Source of the DNA: Ephydatia muelleri
Lineage: Eukaryota; Porifera; Demospongiae; Spongillida; Spongillidae
Assembly: GCA_013339895.1 (NCBI GenBank)
Contig: JABACO010000021.1
Coordinates: forward strand, 6,441,161 to 6,505,160
Direction: 5' to 3'
Length of the DNA: 64,000 nucleotides
Shown: in pieces, positions 14,850-26,791 of the stretch
Position numbering within the stretch: the stretch's first letter is position 1
How the letters are laid out: each line of letters starts with the position of its first letter
Position numbers and translations under genes: made by a program
The notes under the pieces: model-generated
Seen by the model: only the letters and a program-made list of their open reading frames with translations
Databases searched by the model: none
What the model was told of the DNA's origin: nothing

Positions 14850-17800
14850 GGACCACCAAACGCCAGAAAAGTGGACCTCATTTAGAGAACACAACTGCTA
14901 CCTTTCTCGATTATATCATCAGTTTGCTTCATAGATCTTCAGATCACCAAAGGACCTGCTGTGATTTTAAAAGTGGAATTATATTATTGTATTGTTTTCA
15001 AAGTAATGCTTGCAGATGACATGTAGAGGTCGTTGTGTGACCATGTTCTTGCTCACTAATCATTTGTTGTATAAATACCTCTCTTGTGTATTTTCCACAC
15101 TCAGTTGCGATATTGGTTAGGTCTAAACTAATTATGTCCTACATCCTTGTGTGATGAAACGAAAAGCTTTGGTATGTAAGCACAAGATAAGAACATTGAC
15201 CTGGTACTTCATAGCATTTTGGTGTGTAACCTCTACTGCTGACAACTGGAAGTGCAATTTATAATGGTCATGATTCTTCAGTACTGGTGATATCATTGCT
15301 GACAGTGTGGAGTCTTTGAAATGTTGCAGCATTAGAGTAAGTTGTCAGAAACCTTCGGCATATTGCATATTGGAAATATATTTCTCTAGAGTGTTGTGAA
15401 TTATGATAATTGTACTTCAAAATGGTTCTGTATAAATTCATCATGTCTTTGCCTCTTGTCCCAAAAATATTTGCCTTCAAAACACTCTCAGACATTTGAA
15501 ACATTCATCAGTAAGATTTTAGTTCCCTGATTGTTTCGCTTCTTGAAGAAAGTTGATAATGAGGCAAAGTTAGCCCACATGTGTAGGGACTGCTCTGCAG
15601 ATGTTCACAGAAGAATACATCATTGCATAGGCACTGAAAAATGTTCAGTTATTTTCATATCACAATCTTGCACAATCGTTGTACTCATTGCATTTCAATT
15701 AGTGTCTGTAGTCACCACAGCAAAACATGGCAATCTTTTTATAACAGATGGTCTTCAAAACAGCTTTCTTTTAGTTGCAAGGTTGTATCATGTCAAACAT
15801 TGACTCTGTTGGTTATTGATCGTATCTTGAAACCTTACAAGTAGTGGCACATGTCATCAGGATGTAGGAGAGAGAGGTGACATGACATGACTTCTTCAAA
15901 CTCAGCCATTCTATTGAGCAACTGCACCATACTTACAAGCGGCAATAGCGTGAATAGCATGTCATTCACTGACCTATCAAACACCCAACAGTCTCATTAG
16001 TCAATAAATAGCAGGGTGAAAATGTGTTGTTTCCTGTTGTCACTTAGTGATTACGATTATAGCATTTTTGAGCTCAAGGTGTTGTGTTCCTGGCTGTTCA
16101 TCCAATGTCCTTCAACAGTGCATGGATGTCTGAGAGTCCAGTTCCTGTAGAGAGATGACAACCAGCAACTCCTCATCAAGGGCACAATATCTGTTTGGTT
16201 TGGTTTATGAGAACTTTAGAAACAGTTCGTCTTTTTTTGTTTTGTTTATTTTTTGATTATGCAAATATACATATATACACACAGCATATAAGTGACATAA
16301 AATAGCACACTAACCCTAACCGAAAACCTGTAACAAAACAACAACAAAAAACCTCTTAAAACACAGTCAAACCAGCAGAGGAAGTGTCCCTCAGATGGAG
16401 GCCTTTGAAACAGCCACTGAAAGGCACTCCAGTAGGTAACTTTTGGCATTGCCAGTTTTAGCTCTCATAAAGATCAGGGAAAGAGGGCCAAGTACTCCTG
16501 TTGTTTCTATGGCAATAGGGGTGAAAAATAGGCCTGGGTGCCCTCTAAATATGAGTACTTGACCTTTTTTTCACCTGAGCCAGCTCAGGTGTCAACGCAC
16601 GAGGTAACCAAAAGGTTCCCCACTCTTTCATGGGACCGTTGTGATATCACCAGGACACTCTCATCAGGGCAGTCTTCTAGTCTGATGTGATGTGAGGAGT
16701 GGTCAGGGCTCGATGGATGATGATTTAGAGCACTGTAATGATGGCTTTCCTTTTTTATAGTTGGCTTTGTTGATTTCTGCTGCCTTCCCTCTCACTTGAC
16801 ATACATGTGTGTAGGGTACTCTATAGAGATGTACATTGGTAGTTGCATGTTCTTGATTGGCTTGGCTATGGAGAAACAAGAGTCTTTCATTTGGCCCCTT
16901 CGTGAACACAATTAATTTTGTATGCTTGAAGCTCCTCTAGGTGTTGGAAAGATACATAAGTTGCTCAAGATTGCAAGCTTTCTTTAGATCATATCAACAA
17001 AACAATTTATAGCCAGTTAAGCAAGAATGATATAAACTCCTACTTATGAATTACAAGCCTCATCCAAACAATAAAGCTGTAAAACACTTGTCTGCTTCAT
17101 AAGCACTTTAAAACAATGGGTTGGAATGTAGCTATGATTGGTGCATGGACAAATACAGTATGCATTTCTGCTAATTGTCATTAGATGACCACAAAACAAA
17201 GATTGAAGAGGTTTTGAATCTGTTACCAATTGCATACACATTTGCTAAGCACATGGCACGTGATAGTAAGTAATGAGATTGTCATTTTGGTTCTATCTGC
17301 AGGAGCAAATGCCTGAGGGTGGTCTAAGAGATGCATATAATTGTGTTCCACTTGCATGAGGAGAATGGAAAACATGTGTGCCACTCTCCGTGTTAGCACA
17401 GTACGTTAGATTAACAATATACTGGCATCAAATGAGTTAGCAATACAAAGTGACATGTTCATATTATAATACAAGCTTTGTTTTGACAAATTGCAGCTAT
17501 GTTAAATTTTTGACGATAAAATAACTGAGCCATTTGGTTATCAGGTGTCCTGTACTTGGCTGTCATGCCAAAATTCAGTTGAGCCTGGGTCCTAATCAGC
17601 CATCTCCTTGCACTCCTTCAAAAGGCATGGGACCTCCCTTGAGGTGCAGCGACATGTGATTAGCATCTGTAGGGTGCCCTGACAGCAGGTCTCCCACTAA
17701 GGAGTCGCGAGCTTGACTGCATGCCCTCCCTGCAGGCCTACGCATGGACGATGGTACAGTCAGGATAGCCGTTGGCCTCCGTCTCTGTATTCCAATCTGT

Positions 17801-18492
17801 CAACCTCACATCTGTCACCACTGTGGAGGTCATGCCTTGCACTCGCTACCTCAGACTCAGTTGTACGTCTTTCACGGAAAGCTGAGACGAATGCCGTCAT
17901 GCAAAGGTCACTAGCTGCAGTGAGCATGCCATCAATCCTTGAGCCCACTGGTCTATGCACGAGGGGTTCCATGTGTGAACTGTCGTTGCTCTGAACTTAT
18001 TTGTGTGGACCCATGCAGCCAATACAGGGCTTGGCCAAGTGCTGAGGTGTCCCCCACCCCTTTGTCCTTGCTTGTCAAATTGTGCACACAAAAGTATGTA
18101 ATTTTCCATGTTATGTAGGGTATGTTTGAAATGAAAAAAGACTACAATAAAGGTAGATCATCTTGCTGGCAAAAGTGCCGACTGATGTGTGTGGTTAGTG
18201 TAATATATGTGCATGTAGGCACTGCAGTAACGTTTATGTCGGCAGCTATGTGTGGGGTATGTATACTAACATGAACTACTGTAGCCCAGTTGCATTTGTG
18301 CACAAGTGGCTATATGACGGCACCACTTGCGATAAGAAGTGCAATTATTAGTAACAAAATTCAGTTATTCACCAATAAATAAATTAATGTTTCCAGCTGC
18401 ATTGATAGACTGTCACTTTGCTTAACTCTCTCTTCTCTAAATAACTGTTCAATTTGCCACAAGTGTGGATGTTATGTGTTTAGGAGCTGAGG
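14850..18492. other. Intergenic region between two convergent gene ends
   Basis: This 3.6-kb stretch lies between the 3' ends of the reductase (+) and IFT80 (-). Apart from the reverse-transcriptase remnant near 17700-18050 I see no conserved exon, RNA gene or strong repeat. A small palindrome, CCTGAGCCAGCTCAGG, lies near 16573. T- and A-rich tracts around 16200-16350 have no evident meaning. Confidence 0.5.
17716..18040 (+). pseudogene. Decayed non-LTR retrotransposon reverse-transcriptase C-terminal fragment
   Basis: In one frame from about 17724 the sequence reads LHALPAGLRMDDGTVRIAVG, continuing GLRLCIPICQPHICHHCGG. This is the zinc-binding region seen near the C-terminus of many invertebrate reverse-transcriptase-like elements (VRIAVGLRLG, PHxCxCG, GTHxLSC). 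Shifting frame gives MQRSLAAVSMPSILEPTGL, matching the next block of the same protein class, and then LFVWTHAAN, resembling the LVWDATC block. Several frameshifts and stops, no upstream polymerase domain and no identifiable ends mark it as a short dead remnant. Confidence 0.65.
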
Positions 18493-20787
18493 TTAAGATG
18501 TTTCCTTCTCTTCTTCTGAAGCGATCTTGGCATTGATCTTGTCCCAGTCAATGCTTAGCTAAAGATGGGGAGGAGGGAGGGAAGAGTAAATGATTAGCTG
18601 AAGATGGGGAGGAGGGGGAGCAGGGGGAGGGAATTGTCAATAATTAGCTAAAGAGGAAGAAGAGGAAGGAAGGGGGAGGGAAGGGGGAGAGAAGAATCAC
18701 TTGTTAACTGGAGGGAGAGAAGGGAGTAGACATGCTTAGCTGAAGGGGAGGAGGGGAGGGATGGTTAGCTGAAGAGGGGAGGAGGGGAGGGATGGTTAGC
18801 TGAAGAGGGAGAGATGGTTAGCTGAAAGGGGAGATGGGTGAAGAGGGGGGGGGGAGGGATGGTTAGCTGAAGAGAGGGAGGGAGAGATGGTTAGCTAAAG
18901 AGGGGAGGAGGAGGGATGGTTAGCTGAAGAGGGGAGGGGGAGATGGTTAGCTGAAAAGGGGGATAGGAGGAGGGATGGTTAGCTGAAGAGAGGGAGGAGG
19001 GGGAGATGGTTAGCTGAAAAGGGGGATAGGAGGAGGGATGGTTAGCTGAAGAGAGGGAGGAGGGGGAGGATGGTTAGCTGAAGAGGGGGAGGAGGGGGAG
19101 GGATGGTTAGCTGAGGAGGGGGAAGGGGAGGGAAGAGTCAATAAGTAGCGGAAGAGAAAGGGGGAGGAGACCAGGATGCTCATAGAGGACACTCAAAGTG
19201 CCTCACCTGCTCTGTAAATTGAACAAACTTCTTTAGCGACTCTTGGCATCCAATCCCTGCTAGGTACTTTTGCCTAAATGCCATCACAGTGTCTATATGA
19301 GTTTTATATTTCACTGCCAGCTCCAAAGCACTTAGGTGGTTAAAGCATGATGGCACATTAACTTTGAACAGGCAAAAGCAGTTTGTACGTACCGTTCCCA
19401 GTTGAACAGTGTTATGTTCAGCTCAATGGCTCTGTAGGTCAGTCCTGACTGCAAGTAGATGGCTTCAGCCTGCTGTGGTTGGTGACAAAACAGTGCCAAC
19501 TCAGCAGACCTCCTGTCTGTACTTGAAAGGCTCCTTATGTGCTGAATATATTGCACTTTGTGGACCTGGGCCATATAACACATTTGGGGTGCAACAATTA
19601 GGGGTGCAACACTGCAATACATGAAGGGCAAAACACACCGAGAATCCACCTAACTCTTTTTATCCTCCTATCAATTTCCTCCTGAACCATTTTTGTATGC
19701 TTGCATCACCTTTATAAAATTAACCCTTTCTCTCCTCTATCCTCTATACCCATGACTGAAGACCATTCACTACAAAGCCTTCTGCTTTGTTCTCCTATTA
19801 AGGCATAATTATCTCTGCCCTTCCTCCTAGAGTGTATGCTGCACACAGGTTCAATGTGGCATGTGTTCTAAGGTGCTTTACATCTGCTAACTGAAGGAGC
19901 AGGCAAGGAAGGCTTAGGCTCAGTCGACAGGTCATAGAGGAGCTCAGTACCACAACCAATAACCAGCCAAGTCTTCTTCTGAGGTACATGAAGTTACACA
20001 CATTTCACTGAGGTACATGAAGTTACACACATTTCACTGAGGTACATGGAGTTACACACATTTCACTGAGGTACATGAAGTTACACACATTTCACTGAGG
20101 TACATGAAGTTACACACATTACATGAAGTTACACACATTTCACTGAGGTACATGGAGTTACACACATTTCACAACACGTACAACAGTGATGTATCCTTAT
20201 TCACCCCACACTCTCCCTCACCATACACCCTTGCCCACTCACCACACTCCTTATCTCCCTCCCTTACCCTAATTCATTACAGCCCTTTGACTCCTATTAA
20301 AAGCCCACCTCATTGATGGCAGCATATGCAATTTCTGCAGTGGCCAGGTCCTTTGAAGAAATAGCCATGCCCGCCAGACATGCCCACAGAGAGCCATCCT
20401 GCAACAGAGAGAGAGGGAGAGGGAGGAGAGAGAGACAGAGAGGGGAGGAGGGAGAGAGAGAGGGAGGAAAGAGAAGGGAGGAGAGAGAGAGGGACACAAA
20501 GTATGGTCAGAGAGAGGGAGGGAGGTGAGAGAGGGAGAGGGGAGGAAGGAGAGAGAGGAGAGAGAGGAAGAGAGAGGAAGAGAGAGAGTACAAAAAGAGG
20601 TGATGTAAGCTGGAAAGAGAGACGGGATTACTCACCTTGACAAACCTGCACAGGTGGGTAGCAAGCTGCCACTTGCCAAGCAGAAGCGTGCTGATGCAGG
20701 ATGGCAGGAAATGGTGGAATGCTGTGAGGGTGACGGTGGAGATGATGATGATGATGCAGTCCATCCATTACTCCAGCATTCTTTCAT

Positions 20788-20825
<38 letters not shown>

Positions 20826-21602
20826 GATTAACACTGACCTTGTTGTGATGAGGGCCCCATCAGACCTCCTCAAGGAACAATGGTTACCAGTGAAACTGAG
20901 CAACTGAGGGTTCTTGGCAAACTCACTGATGGGAGGGGAAGGGAGAAGGAGAACAGATGAAGAAGGGTGGGTAGGTGGAGGTGGGGTACAGGAGGTGAGG
21001 AGGAGAGGAGCAGAACAAGAGGGTCACCCAAAAAAAAATGGCCAAGTTTGGGACGGAGGCATTGACCAGTGACCACATTATTTTCCCAGAGAGTCCTTAC
21101 TTCCTCTCCTTCCGTAGCAAGGTTTGGGGGAGGAGGTCCCTGTCTGTGTAGACCACAACAGGGTGGTACCACAGCACAAACTTGCCGTCCTGCATAGCAG
21201 CCAGCATGTTGGCACTGCTGTTCCAACATATGCTTGTTACCATGGAGCCTGGCACATGTGTATGTGTGTGTGTGTGCATATGTGTGTTTGTGTGTGTATG
21301 TGTGTTTGCATGTGTGTGTGGTGTGTGTGGTGTGTGTGGTGTGTGTGGTGTGGTAGGAGGATGGTATTCCAGTAACAATCTTTTATTCAAGACCAAAAGG
21401 CCTCCACTAACCCAAACATATTGGACTGGTAGAGTACTGAGAACCAGTGTGGGCCAGAGTCAGGTATAAGTCATGATTCTTGTCCATAAATGCTAGTAGA
21501 CGCTCTGCCATTGTCCCAACGTTACTGAGGGCCAGTGATGTGACCTCAGTCTGGAAGGTTGTGATCAAAATGTTGTGCTGGTCACAAAGCCCCTTCTGCA
21601 TG

Positions 21603-21649
<47 letters not shown>

Positions 21650-21875
21650 TAGGTGTGTGTCATACTGTACTGCCAGACACAACTTGAAAACACGTGTGCG
21701 TGTAACGTGCAAAACGCACAGGTCTCACATGATAATTGCTGCCACTAACTCGAGTCTTGACAGTGGCAGTGCTGCTTACAACACTCGTGATAGAGGCAGG
21801 ATGTGAGACCTCCGTGTTTCGTGCATTACTTGTGAACACGTGTGTCAAGTTGCATCTGGGCGGTGTGGTAGTGTG

Positions 21876-21928
<53 letters not shown>

Positions 21929-22367
21929 CCTTCACCTGATGCTTGACTGTCCTGTCTGTGCGCTCCTTCCCTGTCAGTGCATCGTATATGTGCACCTCTG
22001 CAGGTGAGGGAAGGAGGAAGGGAGGAAGGAGGTGGTGGTGGGAGTGGAGGGGTGAAGGGATGAATGGAAGGGTGGGAAGGGAGGGAGGTTGGTGGGGAAG
22101 GTTTTAGGAAGGTGTGAGATGGTATGGGAAGGTGAGGGTGGGCAGGTCAAATGAGTATATAGAGCCTTGAAAGTTAATTAAGAGGCATAAAGATCGAACA
22201 ACAAATTACATCCCTGGGGACATGCCATCACAGATCTAATCACTCAACTGAGTTACACTGATACACAAACATACACACCACACAGACACAAACCACACAC
22301 ATGCACATACACATACCACATACCCACACAAACACCAGTGTGCAGACACATACACAACACATATACA

Positions 22368-22426
<59 letters not shown>

Positions 22427-23119
22427 AGACACTTCTAAAACGCTAGTACATACCTTTCCCATCCTGGTTCCTGATGGCAATGGTGTCATTTGTCAATGAC
22501 ACAGTGAGGTCACTCAGAGGGCCAGCATTGGGCCCAGCCATCTTGATCAAGCTCAACTGACGCCCCTATTGGATCACATACATGTAGAGTTGGGCTTCAA
22601 CCGTGTGCACACTATCATCCCAAAGTGTTATACACTACACTACAGCCGCTAATAAGGAAGGCTATTGCAATGCACTTTGACAGGTGTGTTTGTTGGTCAT
22701 CACTTTTGTGTTGTTTTTTTTTAAGCACACAACACAATACATAATACATATTAATGTAATTGCAATTATAATTATAACCATACAAAATGCACCCCACATC
22801 ATGCATACATGTGGCCACACCAGTAACTATGACATGCACATACATCATAATTGTGCTTGTAGCTGTAATGTGCACACACATCATGTGAAGTATGTACCAC
22901 AGGTGTACACGTTTTAGACAGACCTCGTATGAGATTATCTGAACACCAGACATGCAGTCTGCAATTAGAAAATGCCTATTGTAATGGGTAGAGAGACAGC
23001 TATACAGCCTGCACAGGATTAAGTAGCATTGTTGACCTCTCAGCTTGCTTGATGAGGTTAATTGAGCCATTCTTGAGATCCAAAGTGACTGGAGTTGTCC
23101 AATTTCTAGAGCTGTGTGT

Positions 23120-23150
<31 letters not shown>

Positions 23151-24396
23151 CACAAGAGAAGTGTACACACAGGTATGTCGCCATGTGCAGCAGTGAAAGG
23201 ATGCATGTCTGCCACTGGCATACCAAAACACACCACTATACACATGGCACTTTCTCCCCCCCCCCTCCCGCCACACACACACACTCACTTGTAAATGTAA
23301 CATTGTAAAGGAGTAGTGACAAGCAGATGGCCCCAAGCCAAGGAAACTTTGACAATGCGATCATGAAATTCTTTGCAGGAGAACCCAGGGCAATTATGGC
23401 GGCGCAGAGAGTAAGGAGTATCACACAATGCAAGCAAATTCACAATATCCAATACCTAAGGACTCTTTGGAGTCATTGGTGATGTCTTTCACACTGATAG
23501 TGTTATCTTCATTCACGTGTGCCTCCAGGTTGTGGCCACTCCAAATGTCTGCAGTGGTGAGAGCGTCCCCCTCTCATTGACAGGAAGGTGTGCCATTGGC
23601 TTGCCATGCGCGTGCGAATGTGCGTTTATGTGTTACTGATGTGTGCACACTTGTATGTACCAGTCTATTTGTCCATGCAAATATGCACTTCCACATGTCG
23701 CAACTCCCTTACAACATGTGATGCACACAACACATTGATTAGCCCATGTACAATTCGAGGCCTCCCTAATGCATACAGTACGTATGAAGGCCTCCCTAAT
23801 GCATAATGAAGGCTCCCTAATGCATACAGTACGTATGAAGGCCTCCCTAATGCATACAGTACGTATGAAGGCCTCCCTACTCCAATCGCATTGTACAGTA
23901 CGTATGAAGGCCTCCCTAATGCATACAATAACGTATGAAGGCCTCCCTAATGCATACAGTACGTATGAAGGCCTCCCTAATGCATACAGTACGTATGAAG
24001 GCCTCCCTAATGCATACAGAAGTATGAAGGCCTCCCTAATGCATACAGTACGTATGAAGGCCTCCCTAATGCATACAGTACGTATGAAGGCCTCCCTAAT
24101 GCATACAGTACGTATGAAGGCCTCCCTAATGATACAGTACGTATGAAGGCCCCTAATGCATACAGTACGTATGAAGGCCTCCCTAATGCATACAGTACGT
24201 ATGAAGGCCTCCCTAATGCATACAGTACGTATGAAGGCCTCCCTAATGCATACAGTACGTATGAAGGCCTCCCTAATGCATAAGTAGTATGAGGCCTCCC
24301 TAATGCATGCAAGGTCATGAGCCTCCTAATGCATACAGTACATATGAAGGTCTCCCTAATACATACAGTAGTATGGTATGATAGAACTCCCCTGTG

Positions 24397-24427
<31 letters not shown>

Positions 24428-26052
24428 TGTGTGTGTGTGTTGTGTGTGTGTGTGTGCGTGTGTGTGTGTGATGTCTATGATACAAGTGTGAAATGCATCA
24501 TGGTGTACATGTATTGAGATGCAAGAGGGTGTATTAGTAGAAGCCGTTTGAATAGCAAGCACGTAAACAGCATGTAGCGAGCAAAGTGTGCAAGTATGTC
24601 CTCAACAGCACACACAAAAGTGGGAACAGGCAATGTTTATAGACACACCCACCTGTTCACCACCTGTGCAAATACAACTTGTCCATTAGCACAAGCCCCC
24701 TGCCAATTGAGTCCCGTCTCCAGCCCAGGCCATCCTCAGTACCGTTCCGGTACTGGCCTTTCCAGGCTGTGTGACCACTGTGGGGGAAGAAGGAAGGCAG
24801 GAAGGGAGGGGATCCATTAGCTGAGTTTGCCTTGGCTACAGCTAATGTTTCAACAGACAGTCCAAATCTACTCACGCCTGTTTTGTCGCATAGCCGCAGG
24901 GTGTCAAATGCGCCCACAGCAAACAGCTCCCCGTCTGGCGCCCAGGCCAGTGATATGATTGGAGAGTCGTGAAGGAGTGAGCTGTAAACATTTCGGCCAT
25001 AGCTGTCCCACACCTTTGGTGGGTGGGAGCATGAAAGAAGGAAGAATAGATAGGAGTGAACTAAACCTCTGCCAATGGTAGCCACTTGTTATTCATACAA
25101 TGAAACAGACCAGGAATGCAGACTGATCAACATATGAATACGTGTATCACGAGCCAATTAATCCACAAATGGATAATTATCTAAAACCATAACACCCTCA
25201 ATAATTTGTTTTCATGCCTTGATTTTGACACAATATGGGGAAGAGCTAAAGGGAGGGTACCAATGATCATGAAGGCTGGGGGGGGGGGGGGGGGGGGGGG
25301 GAGAAGGGGAGGGGCTACACACTGTTCACCTTGTACTTCCTGTCTTCACCTCCAGATATGATAAGGTTGTTAGTTGGGCTCCAGTCAAGAGTCAGGATGA
25401 GTGAGTCATGGGCCTTCCACTGGGTGGGCTTGGAAGAAGGCTGCAATGGTTTGATGATAAGGGTTTTACCCCCTGCATATAGAACTTGGTCTGAGTCTGG
25501 GGACCAGCAGCAGGAATATATTGGTGAGCCTGGTGCAGTTGTGGGTGTGTACAGTGTGTGTGTGTGTGTGTGTGTGTTGTGTGTGTTGTGTGTGTGAAAT
25601 CAATACAATTAGAACTTGCAAAATGTTTAAAGAAAAGCGTACTTGTCTGTGCAAGAATGGTTCTCAGCATTCCAGTTTTGGACCATATCTTGATGGCTCC
25701 ATCTTCACCATCTGTTGCGAAACAAAGTGGTCATTATAATGAATAACTATGCCATATATGCACACACACACACACACACACATACACAAACACACACACA
25801 AACACACACACAAACACAAACACACAAACACACACATGTAAGCAATGCAGTTCCATCTCCACTCCATCGAACTCCCAACACTGCTCCCTTGTGGGCTTCC
25901 ACTGCTTTCTCCACTCTACCAAGTCTGGAAACAAGGAGGAGCTTCCCTGTGTGATATATCAGGAAATGGATCCATAATGTACTACAATATACTACTCACA
26001 ACTCACACACACACACACGCACACGCACACACACACACGCACACACACACGC

Positions 26053-26142
<90 letters not shown>

Positions 26143-26528
26143 GTACCCTTACCATCGGTACAGGCCAATGCAAATAGGTCTGATGGACTTAGCTGCTTCT
26201 TAGCTGTGTTCCCAGGAGGGATCCAATGAATGTCCGTTGCATACGTTTCTTTTGGTAACTGCACCAACTATATATGGAGTGTACCATTCACCAACGGTAC
26301 AGAGGTTAAAAAAACTTGAATCGAGACCAACCTGATTGGCATTATCGCTTTGAAAATCCCATCTCAAGATCTGGTGGTCGTCACTGTATATGTAACGGGC
26401 CATCATATGCACATAACACCGTACTTCTAATAGACCTTACCCAACCGAGTATAATTCGTTCGGACTTGACCAACCAACACAGCTTACAAGTTCCGAATGT
26501 GAACACCAGTCAAGGTACGGAAACACAT
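18493..26528 (-). CDS. IFT80: Intraflagellar transport protein 80 (IFT-B complex), 22 exons
   Basis: WD40-repeat subunit of intraflagellar transport complex B, needed to build cilia. Exons in transcript order: 26528-26441, 26383-26332, 26267-26153, 25946-25836, 25711-25643, 25529-25330, 25013-24876, 24777-24664, 23548-23455, 23370-23289, 23105-23015, 22958-22924, 22565-22454, 21997-21936, 21595-21418, 21248-21101, 20925-20839, 20721-20636, 20398-20309, 19565-19393, 19330-19207, 18558-18493 (TAA). The total is about 771 codons against 777 residues in human. Matches include [61 protein letters not shown] and the C-terminal [10 protein letters not shown]. Single-base homopolymer shifts break the frame near 26490, 24757, 24703 and 20682, and one base is unaccounted for at the exon 11/12 junction. 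With homology on both sides of each, I take them as sequence errors rather than a pseudogene. The start at 26528 depends on the first of these shifts. Confidence 0.9.
18559..19150. repeat. Purine-rich minisatellite filling the last IFT80 intron
   Basis: Irregular tandem units of about 25-50 bp, each containing GGTTAGCTGAAGAGGGGAGG or a close variant; TTAGCT recurs about 16 times. Read on the IFT80 strand, a unit is CTAACCATC, a long pyrimidine run, then CTTCAG: a branch-point-like motif, polypyrimidine tract and acceptor. The first unit overlaps the true acceptor of the last exon (CTTTAG then CTAAGC at 18558), so the array probably grew from that junction. It occupies nearly all of the 648-bp intron. 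Confidence 0.85.
19982..20172. repeat. Minisatellite, 29-bp unit, in an IFT80 intron
   Basis: About six copies of a 29-bp unit containing AGGTACATGAAGTTACACAC then ATTTCACTG. One unit is shortened near 20120, and two copies read TGGAG instead of TGAAG. Confidence 0.9.
20789..20824. repeat. Poly-G tract of 36 bases
   Basis: An uninterrupted G run in the IFT80 intron between exons 17 and 18; the transcript strand is poly-C. Comparable G or C runs lie at about 25279-25301, 28692-28715 and 29901-29922. True lengths are unreliable, since the duplicated contig shows different lengths for its homologous runs. Confidence 0.85.
23757..24370. repeat. Minisatellite, 30-bp unit, about 20 copies, in an IFT80 intron
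   Basis: A regular 30-bp array between IFT80 exons 8 and 9. The unit reads GAAGGCCTCCCTAATGCATA then CAGTACGTAT, with small deletions in individual units near 23806, 24131 and 24280. Each unit contains three six-base palindromes (AGGCCT, ATGCAT, TACGTA). The repeats are contiguous with no spacers, so this is not CRISPR-like. A (GT)n tract follows at about 24393-24470. Confidence 0.95.
26004..26140. repeat. (CA)n microsatellite in an IFT80 intron
   Basis: A 137-bp CA tract with a few CG interruptions, ending 12 bp from the donor of IFT80 exon 3. The transcript carries it as (UG)n. Other IFT80 introns have CA or GT tracts at about 21604-21647, 21870-21927, 22374-22424, 23113-23150, 25553-25595 and 25757-25836; several lie directly next to splice sites. 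Confidence 0.95.
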
Positions 26529-26791
26529 GATATTATACGTTTAAGTTAACATAAAGGAGGATATGCTTTGGTTCCTTTTGAAGACTTAGCTTGAGCTTCA
26601 TTTCGCGGGATTTGTATATTATTTCATTGCCATGGCAGCGATTGAACATTCTGCTAATACAGGCGAATAATTAGAAATGTTTGTTCATTCTGGAATATTC
26701 CCGTGAACGTTTTAATAATAGACGTACTTCGGCTGAATCTCAAGCTATTGTACGAGCGATTTTATAAGGCACAAGAGAGTTGACGCGAATC
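26529..26791. promoter_or_regulatory. Divergent promoter between IFT80 and muscleblind
   Basis: Only 263 bp separates the inferred IFT80 start codon (minus) from the muscleblind start codon (plus). The segment has no TATA box at a convincing distance and must hold both 5' untranslated regions and promoters. A near-palindromic RFX X-box sits at 26626-26639. Other motifs I can point to are weak (TTTCGCGGGA near 26610, an E2F-like core). Confidence 0.7.
26626..26639. promoter_or_regulatory. RFX X-box upstream of IFT80
   Basis: ATTGCCATGGCAGC carries two inverted half-sites (TTGCC and GGCAG) around AT, differing from the ideal GTTGCCATGGCAAC at the first and the second-last base. It lies about 98 bp upstream of the IFT80 start codon, the usual place for X-boxes of ciliary genes, which RFX factors activate. 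The match and position are seen; function is inferred. Confidence 0.7.

Noticed and set aside
20789..20824. G-quadruplex control element
   Set aside because: A 36-G run could form one, but run lengths in this assembly are unreliable and nothing ties it to regulation.
23757..24370. CRISPR-like array
   Set aside because: Units are contiguous with no unique spacers, and the host is an animal; it is a minisatellite.
18493..26528. IFT80 as a pseudogene
   Set aside because: All 22 exons keep splice sites and strong conservation; the few frame breaks are single-base homopolymer indels like those that differ between the duplicate contigs.
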